The notes beneath the pieces are model-generated. The model was not told the origin of the DNA. It searched no databases and worked only from the letters and a program-made list of their open reading frames with translations. Positions 7,302 to 15,510 of a stretch of 64,000 nucleotides of DNA are shown here, piece by piece; the first letter of the stretch is position 1; the number at the start of each line of letters is the position of its first letter. The position numbers and the translations under genes are program-made. Source of the DNA: a virus. The stretch spans positions 1-64,000 of the IMG/VR virus record IMGVR_UViG_3300035034_001869; one strand, written 5' to 3'.

Positions 7302-7864
7302 TTTTTAAACTCTGGTTTAATTTTGAACTCACTGAACAACCTTTCCAATCCTGTTGTCAATCTCTTATCTTTGTCCTTAATCTTTCCCTTTTTGGTCTTT
7401 TTCTGCTTGTAGATCAAGACCTCAGGTAATTTCTTTCCTGGGTATTTCTTTTTAAATTCTTTGACAAGTTTATTGATACTTGTTTTTTTAAGATTTTTTG
7501 GTTTTTTCTTTTCTGAAGGGTGAACATAATTTAATTTTGTCATAGGAGGGTCCTCAATAAAGTCAGCAAGGCTACGTAAAAATTCAGGTAACGTGATATC
7601 AAATTTGTGCAGTCCAGTCCGTATAAATGAATTGGTTATTTTACCTTCAACAGCGTTTGCTCCTCTGTGAATTATTCCACGAATCAATCCAGCTTCTTCA
7701 GGTTTTCCAAGATTTCTGGCATTTGATGAATGGGCATGATCAACTACCATTACATCAGCGTTGCATTTCATTTTTAAAACAGGACAAATATCATTCTGCT
7801 TCTTATGAAAATGTTTACGTATCTGATATAATTCTTTGGGTTTTATTTGTCTTTTCTTTTTCAT
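7298..7864 (-). CDS. Endonuclease VII-like DNA junction nuclease
   Basis: Related to T4 endonuclease VII, which resolves branched DNA before packaging. The catalytic betabeta-alpha core is visible as VVDHAH, then GLIRGIIHRGANAVEGK, matching the family pattern of DHDH...GLLC..CN..EG. Only two cysteines remain at the usual zinc site (CPVLKMKC), and the downstream cysteines are replaced, so zinc binding may be lost. The C-terminal half is very lysine-rich. Its stop overlaps the HNH gene start. Confidence 0.8.
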   Translation of the reverse strand: MKKKRQIKPKELYQIRKHFHKKQNDICPVLKMKCNADVMVVDHAHSSNARNLGKPEEAGLIRGIIHRGANAVEGKITNSFIRTGLHKFDITLPEFLRSLADFIEDPPMTKLNYVHPSEKKKPKNLKKTSINKLVKEFKKKYPGKKLPEVLIYKQKKTKKGKIKDKDKRLTTGLERLFSEFKIKPEFKK

Positions 7865-7891
7865 GAAAATCCATTTTGTGTGTTTTTGTGA

Positions 7892-7955
7892 GGGGTGAGG
7901 CAGGAATGTAGAAAATTAAAAAAGACATTCCAATCGGCCTATCCGAACTCACCCC
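7892..7955 (-). ncRNA. Candidate structured RNA B (three-way junction)
   Basis: The gap between coding regions folds into a closing stem GGGGTGAG/CTCACCCC (7892-7899 with 7948-7955). It encloses two further hairpins: GGAATGT/ACATTCC (7903-7909 with 7925-7931) and a short TCGG/CCGA stem. The pairing would work on either strand; the leftward one is the transcribed strand. No T-run follows, so it is not a simple terminator. The GC content stands out from the AT-rich surroundings. Confidence 0.5.
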
Positions 7956-7970
7956 AAACTTTATTTTTAA

Positions 7971-8045
7971 TGGAACGGCATGAGGTTCACAGATAAAACC
8001 CTTTCAGGTATAAATTTCCTCTCCGGACAATCCGGTGCCGTTCCA
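7971..8045 (-). ncRNA. Candidate structured RNA A (three-way junction)
   Basis: A perfect 10-bp closing stem TGGAACGGCA/TGCCGTTCCA (7971-7980 with 8036-8045) abuts a tight hairpin CCGGA-CAA-TCCGG (8023-8035). It also encloses a third possible arm closed by GAGG/CCTC. The architecture repeats that of the neighbouring element 16 bases away. I do not recognise an Rfam family. It may be a processed untranslated RNA or a leader of the endonuclease VII gene. Confidence 0.5.
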
Positions 8046-8050
8046 AACTG

Positions 8051-8293
8051 TTACCCCATTGATTTAGTTTTAAAATTCATTTGATGAATTGCAAGCAAAA
8101 GTGCCAAAATTATTAAACCAATAATTTTAAATGTCCAAACGAAATTCAGCCCAAATTTTTCAATGAAATATGCCATTATCAGATTTGCTTCATACACATA
8201 CCCAGATCTTAGTCCGATAATTGTGTGCCATGCATCAAGCAGGCTGTATATTGCTATAATAGTAAATAATACCCATGTTATCCATACATCCAT
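8051..8293 (-). CDS. Membrane protein with three hydrophobic segments, 80 aa
   Basis: Hydrophobic stretches at about residues 4-22, 36-45 and 49-70 suggest two or three membrane spans, with an aspartate and histidine (LLDAWHTIIG) in the first. It resembles small DUF5658-like integral membrane proteins in pattern only. An AAGGAG site precedes the ATG at good distance. The structured RNA elements lie directly downstream. Confidence 0.75.
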   Translation of the reverse strand: MDVWITWVLFTIIAIYSLLDAWHTIIGLRSGYVYEANLIMAYFIEKFGLNFVWTFKIIGLIILALLLAIHQMNFKTKSMG

Positions 8294-8311
8294 TTTACTT
8301 TCTCCTTATTT

Positions 8312-8608
8312 TTATCTAAAGTTCTGCCCCCCAAAAATCGGTCCTGGGTATTTTTTGTTAAATTCATCTACTTGTTCTCGGAGTATCCTTTCTCCAAATC
8401 CAGCAGGACAATCCATTACTTCTTTTGCTTCTTTTTCAAAAGTGATATACCCTAATTTCTCAAGAGCAAGAATTACCACTTCAACATCCTCTTCATATTG
8501 TGGAAATTCATTGTTTTGGGTTTCTTTATAAACTTCTTTTAATTGATCAGAATCAATCTGCCAATCACCTTTTTGACCGAATGTATCCGCTTTCTTAAAT
8601 TTTTTCAT
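8312..8608 (-). CDS. Hypothetical protein, 98 aa
   Basis: An acidic, mostly helical protein with a lysine-rich start and a conserved-looking CPAGFGERILREQV segment near residue 67. No catalytic motif is recognisable. An AGGAGG-type site precedes the start. It is the first gene after a GC-rich non-coding stretch at 8.63-8.72 kb. Confidence 0.75.
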   Translation of the reverse strand: MKKFKKADTFGQKGDWQIDSDQLKEVYKETQNNEFPQYEEDVEVVILALEKLGYITFEKEAKEVMDCPAGFGERILREQVDEFNKKYPGPIFGGQNFR

Positions 8609-8634
8609 TTAGGGCCTCCTTCTGTTTTTTAATA

Positions 8635-8721
8635 CATGCTCAAACGCCCCGGGCACAACCAACACAACCAAGATTGAACATGCTACCTGGTAAATGTGGC
8701 CTATGCCCAGGAGGGCACGGC
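8635..8721 (-). ncRNA. Candidate structured intergenic RNA
   Basis: A GC-rich island folds on the leftward strand into a bulged hairpin GCC-TGCCC/GGGCA-GGC (8699-8721) and a longer-range 9-bp helix between TTGAACATG (8674-8682) and CATGCTCAA (8635-8643), with one wobble pair. There is no T-tract. It ends close to the start region of the 98-residue protein gene, so a leader function for that gene is also possible. Confidence 0.35.
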
Positions 8722-8764
8722 GAAATAAATATGTTTTGAACGTCATCGGCTCCACCCTACCTGC

Positions 8765-8863
8765 TTACTCACATTCATAACATTCAACTTTAGTATTTTC
8801 AGGTATTACAAATTCATTCTTTTTATTTTTCTTTTCTTCCAAAATCATTTTTAAGTTTTTCAT
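8765..8863 (-). CDS. Microprotein with C-terminal CxxC, 32 aa
   Basis: A short reading frame beginning MKNLKMILEEK and ending with a CYEC pair next to the stop. AGAGGATG lies about 9 bases before the ATG. The strong lysine/glutamate bias and the terminal cysteine pair suggest a small metal- or partner-binding peptide. Support is limited to the start signal and position. Confidence 0.45.
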   Translation of the reverse strand: MKNLKMILEEKKNKKNEFVIPENTKVECYECE

Positions 8864-8973
8864 ATTTTAAACATCCTCTTTTTAAAGTGTCTCAGTAGTC
8901 TATTTTATCGTGTTTGCTCTCTTTTGTATATCAGTGTATTAAAGTTTATCTAAAAAGCATTGTATAAGAGAAT

Positions 8974-9195
8974 TTAAGCTCTAAAATTTCTCTTTTTACT
9001 GTTCTGATATTGTTTAAGTGTTAGTTTAGCAACATTTTTTATTTCTTCTTTCAATGCCTTGATTAATTCATCTTTGGCAATATCAAATGCTTCTTGTTCA
9101 GATGGAAGCCTAAACCGTCCATTTATTTCTTTTACTCCTCCGAATACGTAACCATCAACTTTGAATGATATATTTGATACTTTGAATCTATCCAT
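8974..9195 (-). CDS. Hypothetical protein, 73 aa
   Basis: The ATG at 9195 is preferred over an upstream TTG because the protein then begins cleanly (MDRFKVSNISFKVDG) right after the stop of the preceding gene. The first half is beta-rich and the second is a long charged helix (AFDIAKDELIKALKEEI). It ends a small operon started by the bipartite promoter at 9.7 kb. Function unknown. Confidence 0.7.
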   Translation of the reverse strand: MDRFKVSNISFKVDGYVFGGVKEINGRFRLPSEQEAFDIAKDELIKALKEEIKNVAKLTLKQYQNSKKRNFRA

Positions 9196-9196
9196 T

Positions 9197-9577
9197 TTAT
9201 ATAAATACCTTTTTAATATTCTTTGCAAGAATTTTAATTTCCGGGCTTGATGGTGTCAGTCTAACCCTGACATATTTTATCATTTTAGATGCTTTGAAAT
9301 ATTTATAAGAGCCATCAACATTTGAATCTTGGTGAATTGATCCATCAAAACAAAACCCAAATCCCACAATCCATCCAACAGTATATCCTATTTTAGGTGA
9401 GAATTTATTTGATTTCCATCTGATAGGTGTTTCTTCAGAATGACCACTTCTGAAAGGATCATTTGTTGGTATTCCATTTACTCTTTTTTTCAGTCCTGTT
9501 CTTTGAAGCTCCCCACCAACGAATCTGCAAAGTTTCCCCATGTAAGGGAGCATCTCATGTTTTTTAGGATGTTTCAT
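9197..9577 (-). CDS. Hypothetical protein, 126 aa
   Basis: Basic N-terminus (KHPKKHEM), then a glycine- and aromatic-rich central region (IGYTVGWIVGFGFCFDGS) and a strand ending in KYVRVRLTP. The central motif looks like a barrel strand pair. No family recognised. It is the first gene below the bipartite promoter motif at 9705-9741. Confidence 0.75.
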   Translation of the reverse strand: MKHPKKHEMLPYMGKLCRFVGGELQRTGLKKRVNGIPTNDPFRSGHSEETPIRWKSNKFSPKIGYTVGWIVGFGFCFDGSIHQDSNVDGSYKYFKASKMIKYVRVRLTPSSPEIKILAKNIKKVFI

Positions 9578-9704
9578 TTGCTGTTTTCCTTTAATATTTT
9601 ATCATTAAATTAGAAATTTTCACATTTCTGAACATGTTCTCTTCTTTAATAATCATCTTTGTAACATCTAAATTCTTTGTTTGAGAGTGCTTTAAAAGCT
9701 TTTA

Positions 9705-9741
9705 ATAGTAGTGTATCACTTTTTAAAACATAGCTCTTAAA
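9705..9741 (-). promoter_or_regulatory. Bipartite phage promoter motif, copy 1
   Basis: On the leftward strand TTTAAGAGCTAT is followed at the conserved 25-base interval by TACTAT, with TGATAC just before it. The same spacing occurs at four other intergenic sites. The copy sits in the 175-base gap before the gene at 9197-9577, which otherwise holds no convincing gene. Confidence 0.6.
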
Positions 9742-9752
9742 TCAACACGTAT

Positions 9753-10088
9753 TCAATCTTGTTCTATAGATTCGATTTCTGTTGATTGTAGTTTTTCCAT
9801 TAAGTTTTTTGTTGATCCAATTCCACTACTAATTTTTTTAACATGTTTAGAAAGCTTCATATACCTATCTTCTAATCTTTCTAAAGTGTCTATATCCTCA
9901 GAAGCAAGTTCATCCATAATCATATTAGAAAATAGTTTTTTGAAAAGAAAGTCAAGATGAGGGTAATATTTATGGTTTGTTTCATATTTTTCACCTTTCT
10001 TCTTTCCTGTCAAAGATGTTTTTAAATCGAACATGTAAAATTGCTTATCATCCGCTGATAAATAAGTGTCTTTAAATAAATGTATCAT
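9753..10088 (-). CDS. Hypothetical protein, 111 aa
   Basis: An alpha-helical, charged protein with a long central helix (DIDTLERLEDRYMKLSKHVKKI) that may form a coiled coil. No cysteines or nucleotide motifs. It lies just downstream of the exonuclease gene with a 10-base gap and so is probably co-transcribed with it. Function unknown. Confidence 0.75.
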   Translation of the reverse strand: MIHLFKDTYLSADDKQFYMFDLKTSLTGKKKGEKYETNHKYYPHLDFLFKKLFSNMIMDELASEDIDTLERLEDRYMKLSKHVKKISSGIGSTKNLMEKLQSTEIESIEQD

Positions 10089-10098
10089 AATTTTTCCT

Positions 10099-10992
10099 TT
10101 ATTTTAATCTCAAAACTTGTTTCCATGGATGTATGTTTTCGATAATTGGCTGAAAATCAAATTCTATACAAAGCTTTATAAAATTACGCAAACTAAGATG
10201 ATCCGGACGAATTACATAATCAGGAGTGCCTTTCATAGGCAATATTACCAATGCTTTGTTTCTATTTATTACGTCTTTTCCGGCTCTGCTTTCTATTGCT
10301 TTGAAAGCTTTAGTTGTCGGCTTCATTTTTCCTTTAATATAATTCAATGCGCCTTTCTCAGCAACGTGCATTTGCTTTTTCGTAGGGTCTGGCTGAGGAA
10401 TTGGAACACCCTTTACATTATCTGAGGAACACCCACCAATCGCTTTAACTCTTTTCCACATTTTCGGTTCGATGTTAAATTCTCTATCAAAGTCCGTTAA
10501 GGTATAATAATTATTTGTTTTTGGATTCATAATGCACACATTGTTTGTAAGCAGTTGATACATATCATGATCAGTGGTGCATATCACTATTTGATCATCT
10601 TTATATTTTTTACATACTTGCCCAATTGAATCATCAGCTTCAAAGCCATCTCTTCCAAATAAATTTCTATACCCCATTGTTGGCAGAACATAGTCAATTA
10701 TCTTTTCAAATTGTGGTCTGGCTAAATTGTCTAATTCAATTTGTTTTTCGGTTCTGTTTTGTCCTCGTTTTTCTTTGTACTCAGGGTATAATTTTTTTCT
10801 TTTTGAAGATCTGCTATCAAGAGCAAAAACAATTTGGTTTGCTTTTGTTTTTTTAAGAAGAAAATTTAGTTTCATAAAAAATCCATAAATTACAAAAGTA
10901 TGTTTTTCATTTTTAGTAATTCTGTGCTTACCAATACTAAATTTAACTACGTGCAGAACGGAAAGTAAATCTATGCTGAGTATTCTATTCAT
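10099..10992 (-). CDS. 5'-3' exonuclease (FEN-like)
   Basis: A flap-type nuclease that removes RNA primers and trims 5' ends at the fork, like T5 D15 and T4 RNase H. The acidic metal ligands are in place: D8, D59, E118-x-D120-D121 (EADD), and D141-x-D143 in TTDHDMYQLL. The helix-hairpin-helix-like DNA clamp region follows as GCSSDNVKGVP. I place the start at 10992, where AGGAATT precedes ATG; an ATG 13 codons earlier lies inside a terminator stem. At 297 aa it has normal length. Confidence 0.92.
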   Translation of the reverse strand: MNRILSIDLLSVLHVVKFSIGKHRITKNEKHTFVIYGFFMKLNFLLKKTKANQIVFALDSRSSKRKKLYPEYKEKRGQNRTEKQIELDNLARPQFEKIIDYVLPTMGYRNLFGRDGFEADDSIGQVCKKYKDDQIVICTTDHDMYQLLTNNVCIMNPKTNNYYTLTDFDREFNIEPKMWKRVKAIGGCSSDNVKGVPIPQPDPTKKQMHVAEKGALNYIKGKMKPTTKAFKAIESRAGKDVINRNKALVILPMKGTPDYVIRPDHLSLRNFIKLCIEFDFQPIIENIHPWKQVLRLK

Positions 10993-11004
10993 GTTAATTC
11001 CTGT

Positions 11005-11036
11005 AAAAAAGGGGCGTACAAAATCGCACACCCCTT
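11005..11036 (-). terminator. Rho-independent terminator after the acidic SAP-like gene
   Basis: Read leftward, AAGGGG...CCCCTT arms (11031-11036 with 11009-11014) form a stem that extends through a GT/AC step and is followed by a run of six T. It separates the acidic protein gene from the exonuclease gene. Confidence 0.75.
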
Positions 11037-11078
11037 ATTTATTTATATAAAATCAAAAGATATTATCAGGGGTATATA

Positions 11079-11675
11079 TTAATCTTCCCACTCATCATCT
11101 TCCCACTCATCATCTCCATCTTCTTCCACATCACCGCCCTCTTCTTCACCATCTTCCTCTTCAAAAAGTTCGTCAATAACGGCAGTGCGGAGATCAGCAA
11201 TTTTCTTGTATTTTTTGGGCTGGACCTTCAGATCTTCATCTTCAATGAGTTCAATGAGTTCACCACGTTTCATCTTCAGGATTTCTTCTTCCGAAAGTTC
11301 CTCTTCCTCTTCTTCAGGCTCTTCCTCTTCTTCAGGCTCTTCCTCTTCTTCAGACTCTTCGGGAACTTCTTCATCTTCATCTCCATCTTCATCTGGAGCA
11401 GAGTTTTCGTCCTCCTCATCTTCGCCCTGAAGTTGGGAGAACAGTTCATCAAGTTTTACTTCAAGCAGACCATAAAGCTCATCGGCCAGTTCCATAGGAT
11501 CAGCGCCTTCTCTGACATTCTCAGAAAGTGATAAGCCAACTTTCTCTTTGGCATAATCAGAGGAAATGCCCACTGATACTGTCAATCTTCTTTCTCTCAT
11601 GAAGATAGCTTCCACAGTCTTTTTGATTGAATCTACTTCTGACTTTTTTACATTTGATTTTTTACGAATTGCCAT
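11079..11675 (-). CDS. Acidic protein with SAP/HeH-like C-terminal motif, 198 aa
   Basis: The N-terminal 75 residues form a small domain (RRLTVSVGISSDYAKEKVGLSLS). Then comes a long run of glutamate and aspartate (about residues 84-128), a helix-extension-helix segment (ILKMKRGELIELIEDEDL...YKKIADLRTAVIDEL) like SAP or HeH DNA-binding modules, and another acidic tail ending in DDEWEDDEWED. It sits between recombinase and exonuclease, so a role as an SSB- or recombinase-associated factor is plausible. A terminator lies downstream. Confidence 0.8.
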   Translation of the reverse strand: MAIRKKSNVKKSEVDSIKKTVEAIFMRERRLTVSVGISSDYAKEKVGLSLSENVREGADPMELADELYGLLEVKLDELFSQLQGEDEEDENSAPDEDGDEDEEVPEESEEEEEPEEEEEPEEEEEELSEEEILKMKRGELIELIEDEDLKVQPKKYKKIADLRTAVIDELFEEEDGEEEGGDVEEDGDDEWEDDEWED

Positions 11676-11751
11676 TTTTAATTCTCCATTTAAATGTTAA
11701 TATTTTCTCTTTCTTACAGGTGTATTTAATATTTTTTATCTGTTAAATCAA

Positions 11752-12846
11752 TCATTTGGAGTCATATTTCCTTTTCCGTTGTGGCTTCAGTTTGTCAATC
11801 ACATTATCATATGCTTCTTGGCAAAGACTGAATAATTCATTTTCAAGGTCGTTGTCCTCTATATGTTTTACCAATGCAGACAACTTCATCTTTTCTGCAA
11901 AACCTTTACTATTTATGGAAGCTTTTGTTCCTGTCCAATCTCCTTCAGAAACCATAAACGTTATGCATGAGGTTATATTATCAACTCCATAATCAAACAG
12001 AATCGGAAAATATGCTTCCCCATGTCTTCCAGTCAATTTGTTCTTTGTGATCTTAGCTTGAACATTCGTGATAAACGTTCTTTTTCCTTTTTTTTCTTTC
12101 TTCTGGCAAGCTAACCATATTTCATGAGCCGCATAAAATTTCAATGCTTTACCTCCTGATCTAACTTTGGGAGTAAACCTGGCACCGAATCCTATATTGT
12201 CTCTTGTTTGTGAAATTACGAGAAGCAATGATCCATGTTCGTGTAAGTCTTGGGTTCTTTGTGAAAACATAGCTGAAGCCATTTTTGCTTTCCCGTCCCC
12301 GTAACTTCCGGTTGTTTCATTTCCTTTCTCTCGTTTTTTTCTATTATCTGCATCTTTATCCATTGCCGCTTCAGAAGTTAATGCGTCAAATGAATCGAGA
12401 ACATAAATAAATGGTCTGTCGCCGTCTAATGCTCTGGCAAGATTATCGTTCAAATCTTCTATTGTTCTTGAACGGATATCCAATTCAATTCTATCATGAA
12501 CTTTTTTGCCAAAAAGATAAGCAATATCAAATTCATTTGCCACTTCAACATCATCAAAAATAAATCTGAAGTCATCAAATCTTTTTGCCAAACAACACTC
12601 AGCAAAAACAGTAAGCGCAAACAGGGTTTTTCCTGCGTGAGAATCACCGATCAAGTTTATCAATTTACCGAGTTTAAAAGCCCCCTCAATTCTGCCGGAA
12701 CATTCAAGATTGAATGTGGTTGAACCTGTGGGAACCAATTCATTCGGGTCAATTTTTGGCGAAGTTTGCTGAATCGGCTCATTTGTTGATTTTTTAAACT
12801 GATCGCCTATCTTTTTGATTTTGCTTATCTTTTTTATTTTAGACAT
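11752..12846 (-). CDS. RecA/UvsX-like recombinase
   Basis: A strand-exchange ATPase for recombination-dependent replication and repair. The Walker A loop GDSHAGKT is at residues 67-74, the Walker B strand (FIYVLDSFDAL) at about 143-153, and an ISQTRDNIG segment follows near the L1/L2 region. The N-terminal lysine-rich stretch and 364-residue length fit phage UvsX-type proteins. It is followed at 3 bases by the SSB gene in the same operon, matching the T4 pairing of UvsX and gp32 functions. Confidence 0.92.
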   Translation of the reverse strand: MSKIKKISKIKKIGDQFKKSTNEPIQQTSPKIDPNELVPTGSTTFNLECSGRIEGAFKLGKLINLIGDSHAGKTLFALTVFAECCLAKRFDDFRFIFDDVEVANEFDIAYLFGKKVHDRIELDIRSRTIEDLNDNLARALDGDRPFIYVLDSFDALTSEAAMDKDADNRKKREKGNETTGSYGDGKAKMASAMFSQRTQDLHEHGSLLLVISQTRDNIGFGARFTPKVRSGGKALKFYAAHEIWLACQKKEKKGKRTFITNVQAKITKNKLTGRHGEAYFPILFDYGVDNITSCITFMVSEGDWTGTKASINSKGFAEKMKLSALVKHIEDNDLENELFSLCQEAYDNVIDKLKPQRKRKYDSK

Positions 12847-12849
12847 AAT

Positions 12850-13779
12850 CTACCTTTTTCGAACTCTTTTTCTTTTTTTTGTGGTAGTTTTCCGATCAGC
12901 AGGGCGTTTTCTTTTCTTCTTTGGGGCATCAAACCCGCTATCATCAATATCCTCATCATCTTTCCAAGGATCATCTTTGTCATCAATTTCACCTGGACCG
13001 TCATCGTCAAGAAGTTTCATTTTCTTGAGAGTTCCCCGAAATTCTTTTTCAATTTCTTCATAGTCAGGGTGCATATTTATCACACTGTCGAGAGGAAAAG
13101 TCATGTCAAGGATTCTGTCTGGAATTGGTTCTTCTCTTTCAATCAATCTATGGCCAATATGATCAGTATTTGTCATGCCTGAGCCTTTCCTTTCCCAAGC
13201 AAGAGATTTTCCGGTATCTGGATCTGAGAATTTTACAAACCCGCCGCCCTTTGGAAGTTTAGCGATTGCTTCAATGTTTGCTTCCATGAAATAATGCGCC
13301 GCTTCATGAATCTGAATGCCTTTCTTTTCTTCTTCTCTGCTATCATGAACCCAGAAAAAATAAACAACCCGGTGTTTTGCAACCAGTTTTTTCCAGTCTT
13401 CTTTGTCGAGTTTTGTTGCTTTCATGAACTCACAGATTGGGCATGGTTTTCCAAAGTTTTCATAAGGACAAACATATGGTTTCAGCATATCACCAACGTT
13501 TGTATGAACAAACAGATCAAGCACATAATCCAATCTGCCCTCTTCGGTTACGGGCTGAAGACGTTCATCAAAAGGCATATCTGGACCAGCTTCAAACGGG
13601 ATGATATCAACAATATGTTCTCCTTCTTTACAGAACCAAAATTCTACACCTTCCGGAACTTTGTCTTTCAGGAATATTGTTGGAAATCTTCCCCCTCCAG
13701 TTGTTTTAGTGCCCGCCTGGTGTCTTCTTCCGAGACTTTTTGCACCTTTATTTTTCTTCATTCTATCACGAAATCCCAT
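12850..13779 (-). CDS. gp32-like single-stranded DNA-binding protein
   Basis: Covers single-stranded DNA at the fork and during recombination. The zinc site H92...C104...C113-x2-C116 (CPYENFGKPCPIC) is that of the T4 gp32 family. The N-terminus is basic, as needed for cooperative binding. An acidic region (about 258-280) resembles the protein-interaction tail, but here it is followed by an extra strongly basic end (KKKRKR, KKRKRVRKR), which is unusual because gp32 ends acidic. Neighbours are the recombinase and a helical protein that may be a mediator. Confidence 0.9.
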   Translation of the reverse strand: MGFRDRMKKNKGAKSLGRRHQAGTKTTGGGRFPTIFLKDKVPEGVEFWFCKEGEHIVDIIPFEAGPDMPFDERLQPVTEEGRLDYVLDLFVHTNVGDMLKPYVCPYENFGKPCPICEFMKATKLDKEDWKKLVAKHRVVYFFWVHDSREEEKKGIQIHEAAHYFMEANIEAIAKLPKGGGFVKFSDPDTGKSLAWERKGSGMTNTDHIGHRLIEREEPIPDRILDMTFPLDSVINMHPDYEEIEKEFRGTLKKMKLLDDDGPGEIDDKDDPWKDDEDIDDSGFDAPKKKRKRPADRKTTTKKRKRVRKR

Positions 13780-13814
13780 TTTCTTTCTCCTTTACCTTAA
13801 TTTGGGCGATGCCC

Positions 13815-14321
13815 TTAATCGGTATTTTTTGTTGACTTTCTTTTCCTGTTTTTGTTCAGTGCTTTTTTCTGTGCCAGATATGCTCCTTTCTCTTTTAGGT
13901 TATTGACATCTCTTTGTTTATTACGTGGCTCAGAATAGAATCCGCCAATTTTCAAAGATGTCAGGTTAGATAAAGCCAATTTTCTGTGATCAAATGCAGT
14001 TTTAACTCCGAGTAATAGATTGGAATCTTTTGATGCATCAATATATTTTCGTTCTGCTTGTTTGTATCTTTTTGATGAGGCTATATGCTCTTTTATTGCT
14101 GGTTCAGTTGGTTTTGAATCAAAGAACTTATCCCAATTTTTTTTAATGTCCGAATACATTTTAGCATAAACATAATCACACTGAGCCTTTCTCAAATCTC
14201 TGATATGCAATGCATTTGCGTGTTGTTCTGCATAATATAAAAAATGGGATGCTTGTGTGAGCCATTCATTTTCCAGATCATTTTCATTGATTTTGATATC
14301 TTCATTAAAGTCTCTGTCCAT
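13815..14321 (-). CDS. Hypothetical helical protein, 168 aa (possible recombination mediator)
   Basis: Almost all predicted helix, with many charged residues, a cluster reading FDHRKLALSNLTSLKIGGFYSEPR near residues 110-133 and a basic C-terminus. By size and position between SSB and clamp loader it could be a UvsY-like mediator, but I see no sequence signature that proves it. It abuts the clamp loader gene with a one-base overlap. Confidence 0.75.
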   Translation of the reverse strand: MDRDFNEDIKINENDLENEWLTQASHFLYYAEQHANALHIRDLRKAQCDYVYAKMYSDIKKNWDKFFDSKPTEPAIKEHIASSKRYKQAERKYIDASKDSNLLLGVKTAFDHRKLALSNLTSLKIGGFYSEPRNKQRDVNNLKEKGAYLAQKKALNKNRKRKSTKNTD

Positions 14322-15250
14322 TATTCACCTCCAAAAATAGCTTCGTAACAGGCCATTGTTAATCCAGCTCTCCCACTATCAAAGAAGTTTTTTGTGAATG
14401 GTTGCATAGTGAAAAATACATCGTCTCCGCCATTGTTAAGCAGTATTGAATTAAAATAACCGAGAATAGGTCTCCTGGCTGATTCGCCATCGCCTTTATA
14501 ATTTTTTAGAAGTGTTTTTACTTTTGCCCATTTTGTTTTTGTTGGCATATTGTAGGCAGTAAGTGTTCGGCAAATCTCAATAACTTCTGATTCTCCAGTT
14601 CCTGCTGAGGATAATGTACTCAAAGATCTTTCAGCATCATCCATGTCAATTACCATGTCAAGAAGCTTTAATGCTTGTCCGGCAGATCCGTCAGATAGTT
14701 CAATAATTTTTTCACGAACCTCTGTAGTAATACACTCTCTTTTTTCTCTTTTCAGAATCATTTTCATGAGCTTATGAAGATCAGAATCTTTTAAGGATTC
14801 TAATTCGTATGCGTGACATCTTCTCTTAAACGTCTGTTTAAGAGCTTCTGGGTTTGTTGTGCATACAACCCAATGCATGTATGAAGGGGGTTCTTCAAGA
14901 GCTTTTAAGAGCGATTCTTGAGCAGGTTTTGTCAGCATGTGAGCTTCATCAAGAAGGAAAACTTTCTTTTTCCCGTAAGGTGTGAACTTCATGTCAGAAA
15001 TAAGTTTTCGTATTCCATCAATACCCCTATCATCTGCCGCATTTAGTTCTTTCCAGTCAGTATCTTGACAGCCTAACGCTGTTTTGACTATTCTTGCAAG
15101 AGTCGTTTTGCCAGTTCCGCCTGGACCAGTAAATAGAAAAGCTTTTGGGGGATCATCTCTCTTTAGGACAACTTTTAGGCTGTCTAAAACATCTCTGTTT
15201 CCAACGAACGTTTTAAATGATTTAGGCCGGTACTCCTGTTGCAAACTCAT
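14321..15250 (-). CDS. Sliding clamp loader ATPase
   Basis: An AAA+ protein of the DnaX/RFC/gp44 type that opens the sliding clamp and loads it on primed DNA. Walker A GPGGTGKT is at 42-49, Walker B with DEAH at 101-104, sensor 1 as CTTNPEAL near 132, and the arginine-finger region as FKRRC near 145. The length of 309 aa fits a single-subunit phage loader like T4 gp44. Its partner clamp is encoded at 20033-21043. No separate gp62-like gene is obvious. Confidence 0.93.
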   Translation of the reverse strand: MSLQQEYRPKSFKTFVGNRDVLDSLKVVLKRDDPPKAFLFTGPGGTGKTTLARIVKTALGCQDTDWKELNAADDRGIDGIRKLISDMKFTPYGKKKVFLLDEAHMLTKPAQESLLKALEEPPSYMHWVVCTTNPEALKQTFKRRCHAYELESLKDSDLHKLMKMILKREKRECITTEVREKIIELSDGSAGQALKLLDMVIDMDDAERSLSTLSSAGTGESEVIEICRTLTAYNMPTKTKWAKVKTLLKNYKGDGESARRPILGYFNSILLNNGGDDVFFTMQPFTKNFFDSGRAGLTMACYEAIFGGE

Positions 15251-15252
15251 AT

Positions 15253-15510
15253 TTATATTTCCTCCTCATGAAAATAGCCCTCACAAGTTAAAGCTTCACT
15301 TTGTGGAACAGTGCAAGGAAATTGGAAGAAATCACACCATTTATTATTCTGATGATCGCATTTATTTGTAGGGGCATTTCTTTTCTCTTGCCAATCAAGA
15401 AGAATATTTCCTATAAATCTTGAACGGGAAATGCCAACTTCGTCTGCTTCTGCTTGCAGATTTTTGACTAATTTATCTGGAATGGTGATGCTGATCGTCT
15501 TTGAAATCAT
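15253..15510 (-). CDS. Ribbon-helix-helix DNA-binding protein with cysteine-rich tail, 85 aa
   Basis: Residues 1-45 form an Arc/MetJ-like ribbon-helix-helix (KTISITIPDKLVKNLQAEADEVGISRSRFIGNIL). The C-terminal half holds four cysteines (C52, C59, C66, C76), unlike ordinary small repressors, and might sense metal or redox state. It is the first gene after a near-perfect sigma70 promoter, so autoregulation of the clamp loader/SSB/recombinase operon is likely but inferred. Confidence 0.8.
   Translation of the reverse strand: MISKTISITIPDKLVKNLQAEADEVGISRSRFIGNILLDWQEKRNAPTNKCDHQNNKWCDFFQFPCTVPQSEALTCEGYFHEEEI

Noticed and set aside
10993-11031. Upstream ATG for the 5'-3' exonuclease
   Set aside because: It lies in the terminator stem and adds 13 residues not in the family; the ATG at 10992 has a ribosome-binding site.
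11185-11430. Rightward serine-rich frame of 81 codons
   Set aside because: It is the complement of the glutamate-rich tract in the acidic gene; GAA/GAG runs read as TTC/TCC on the other strand.
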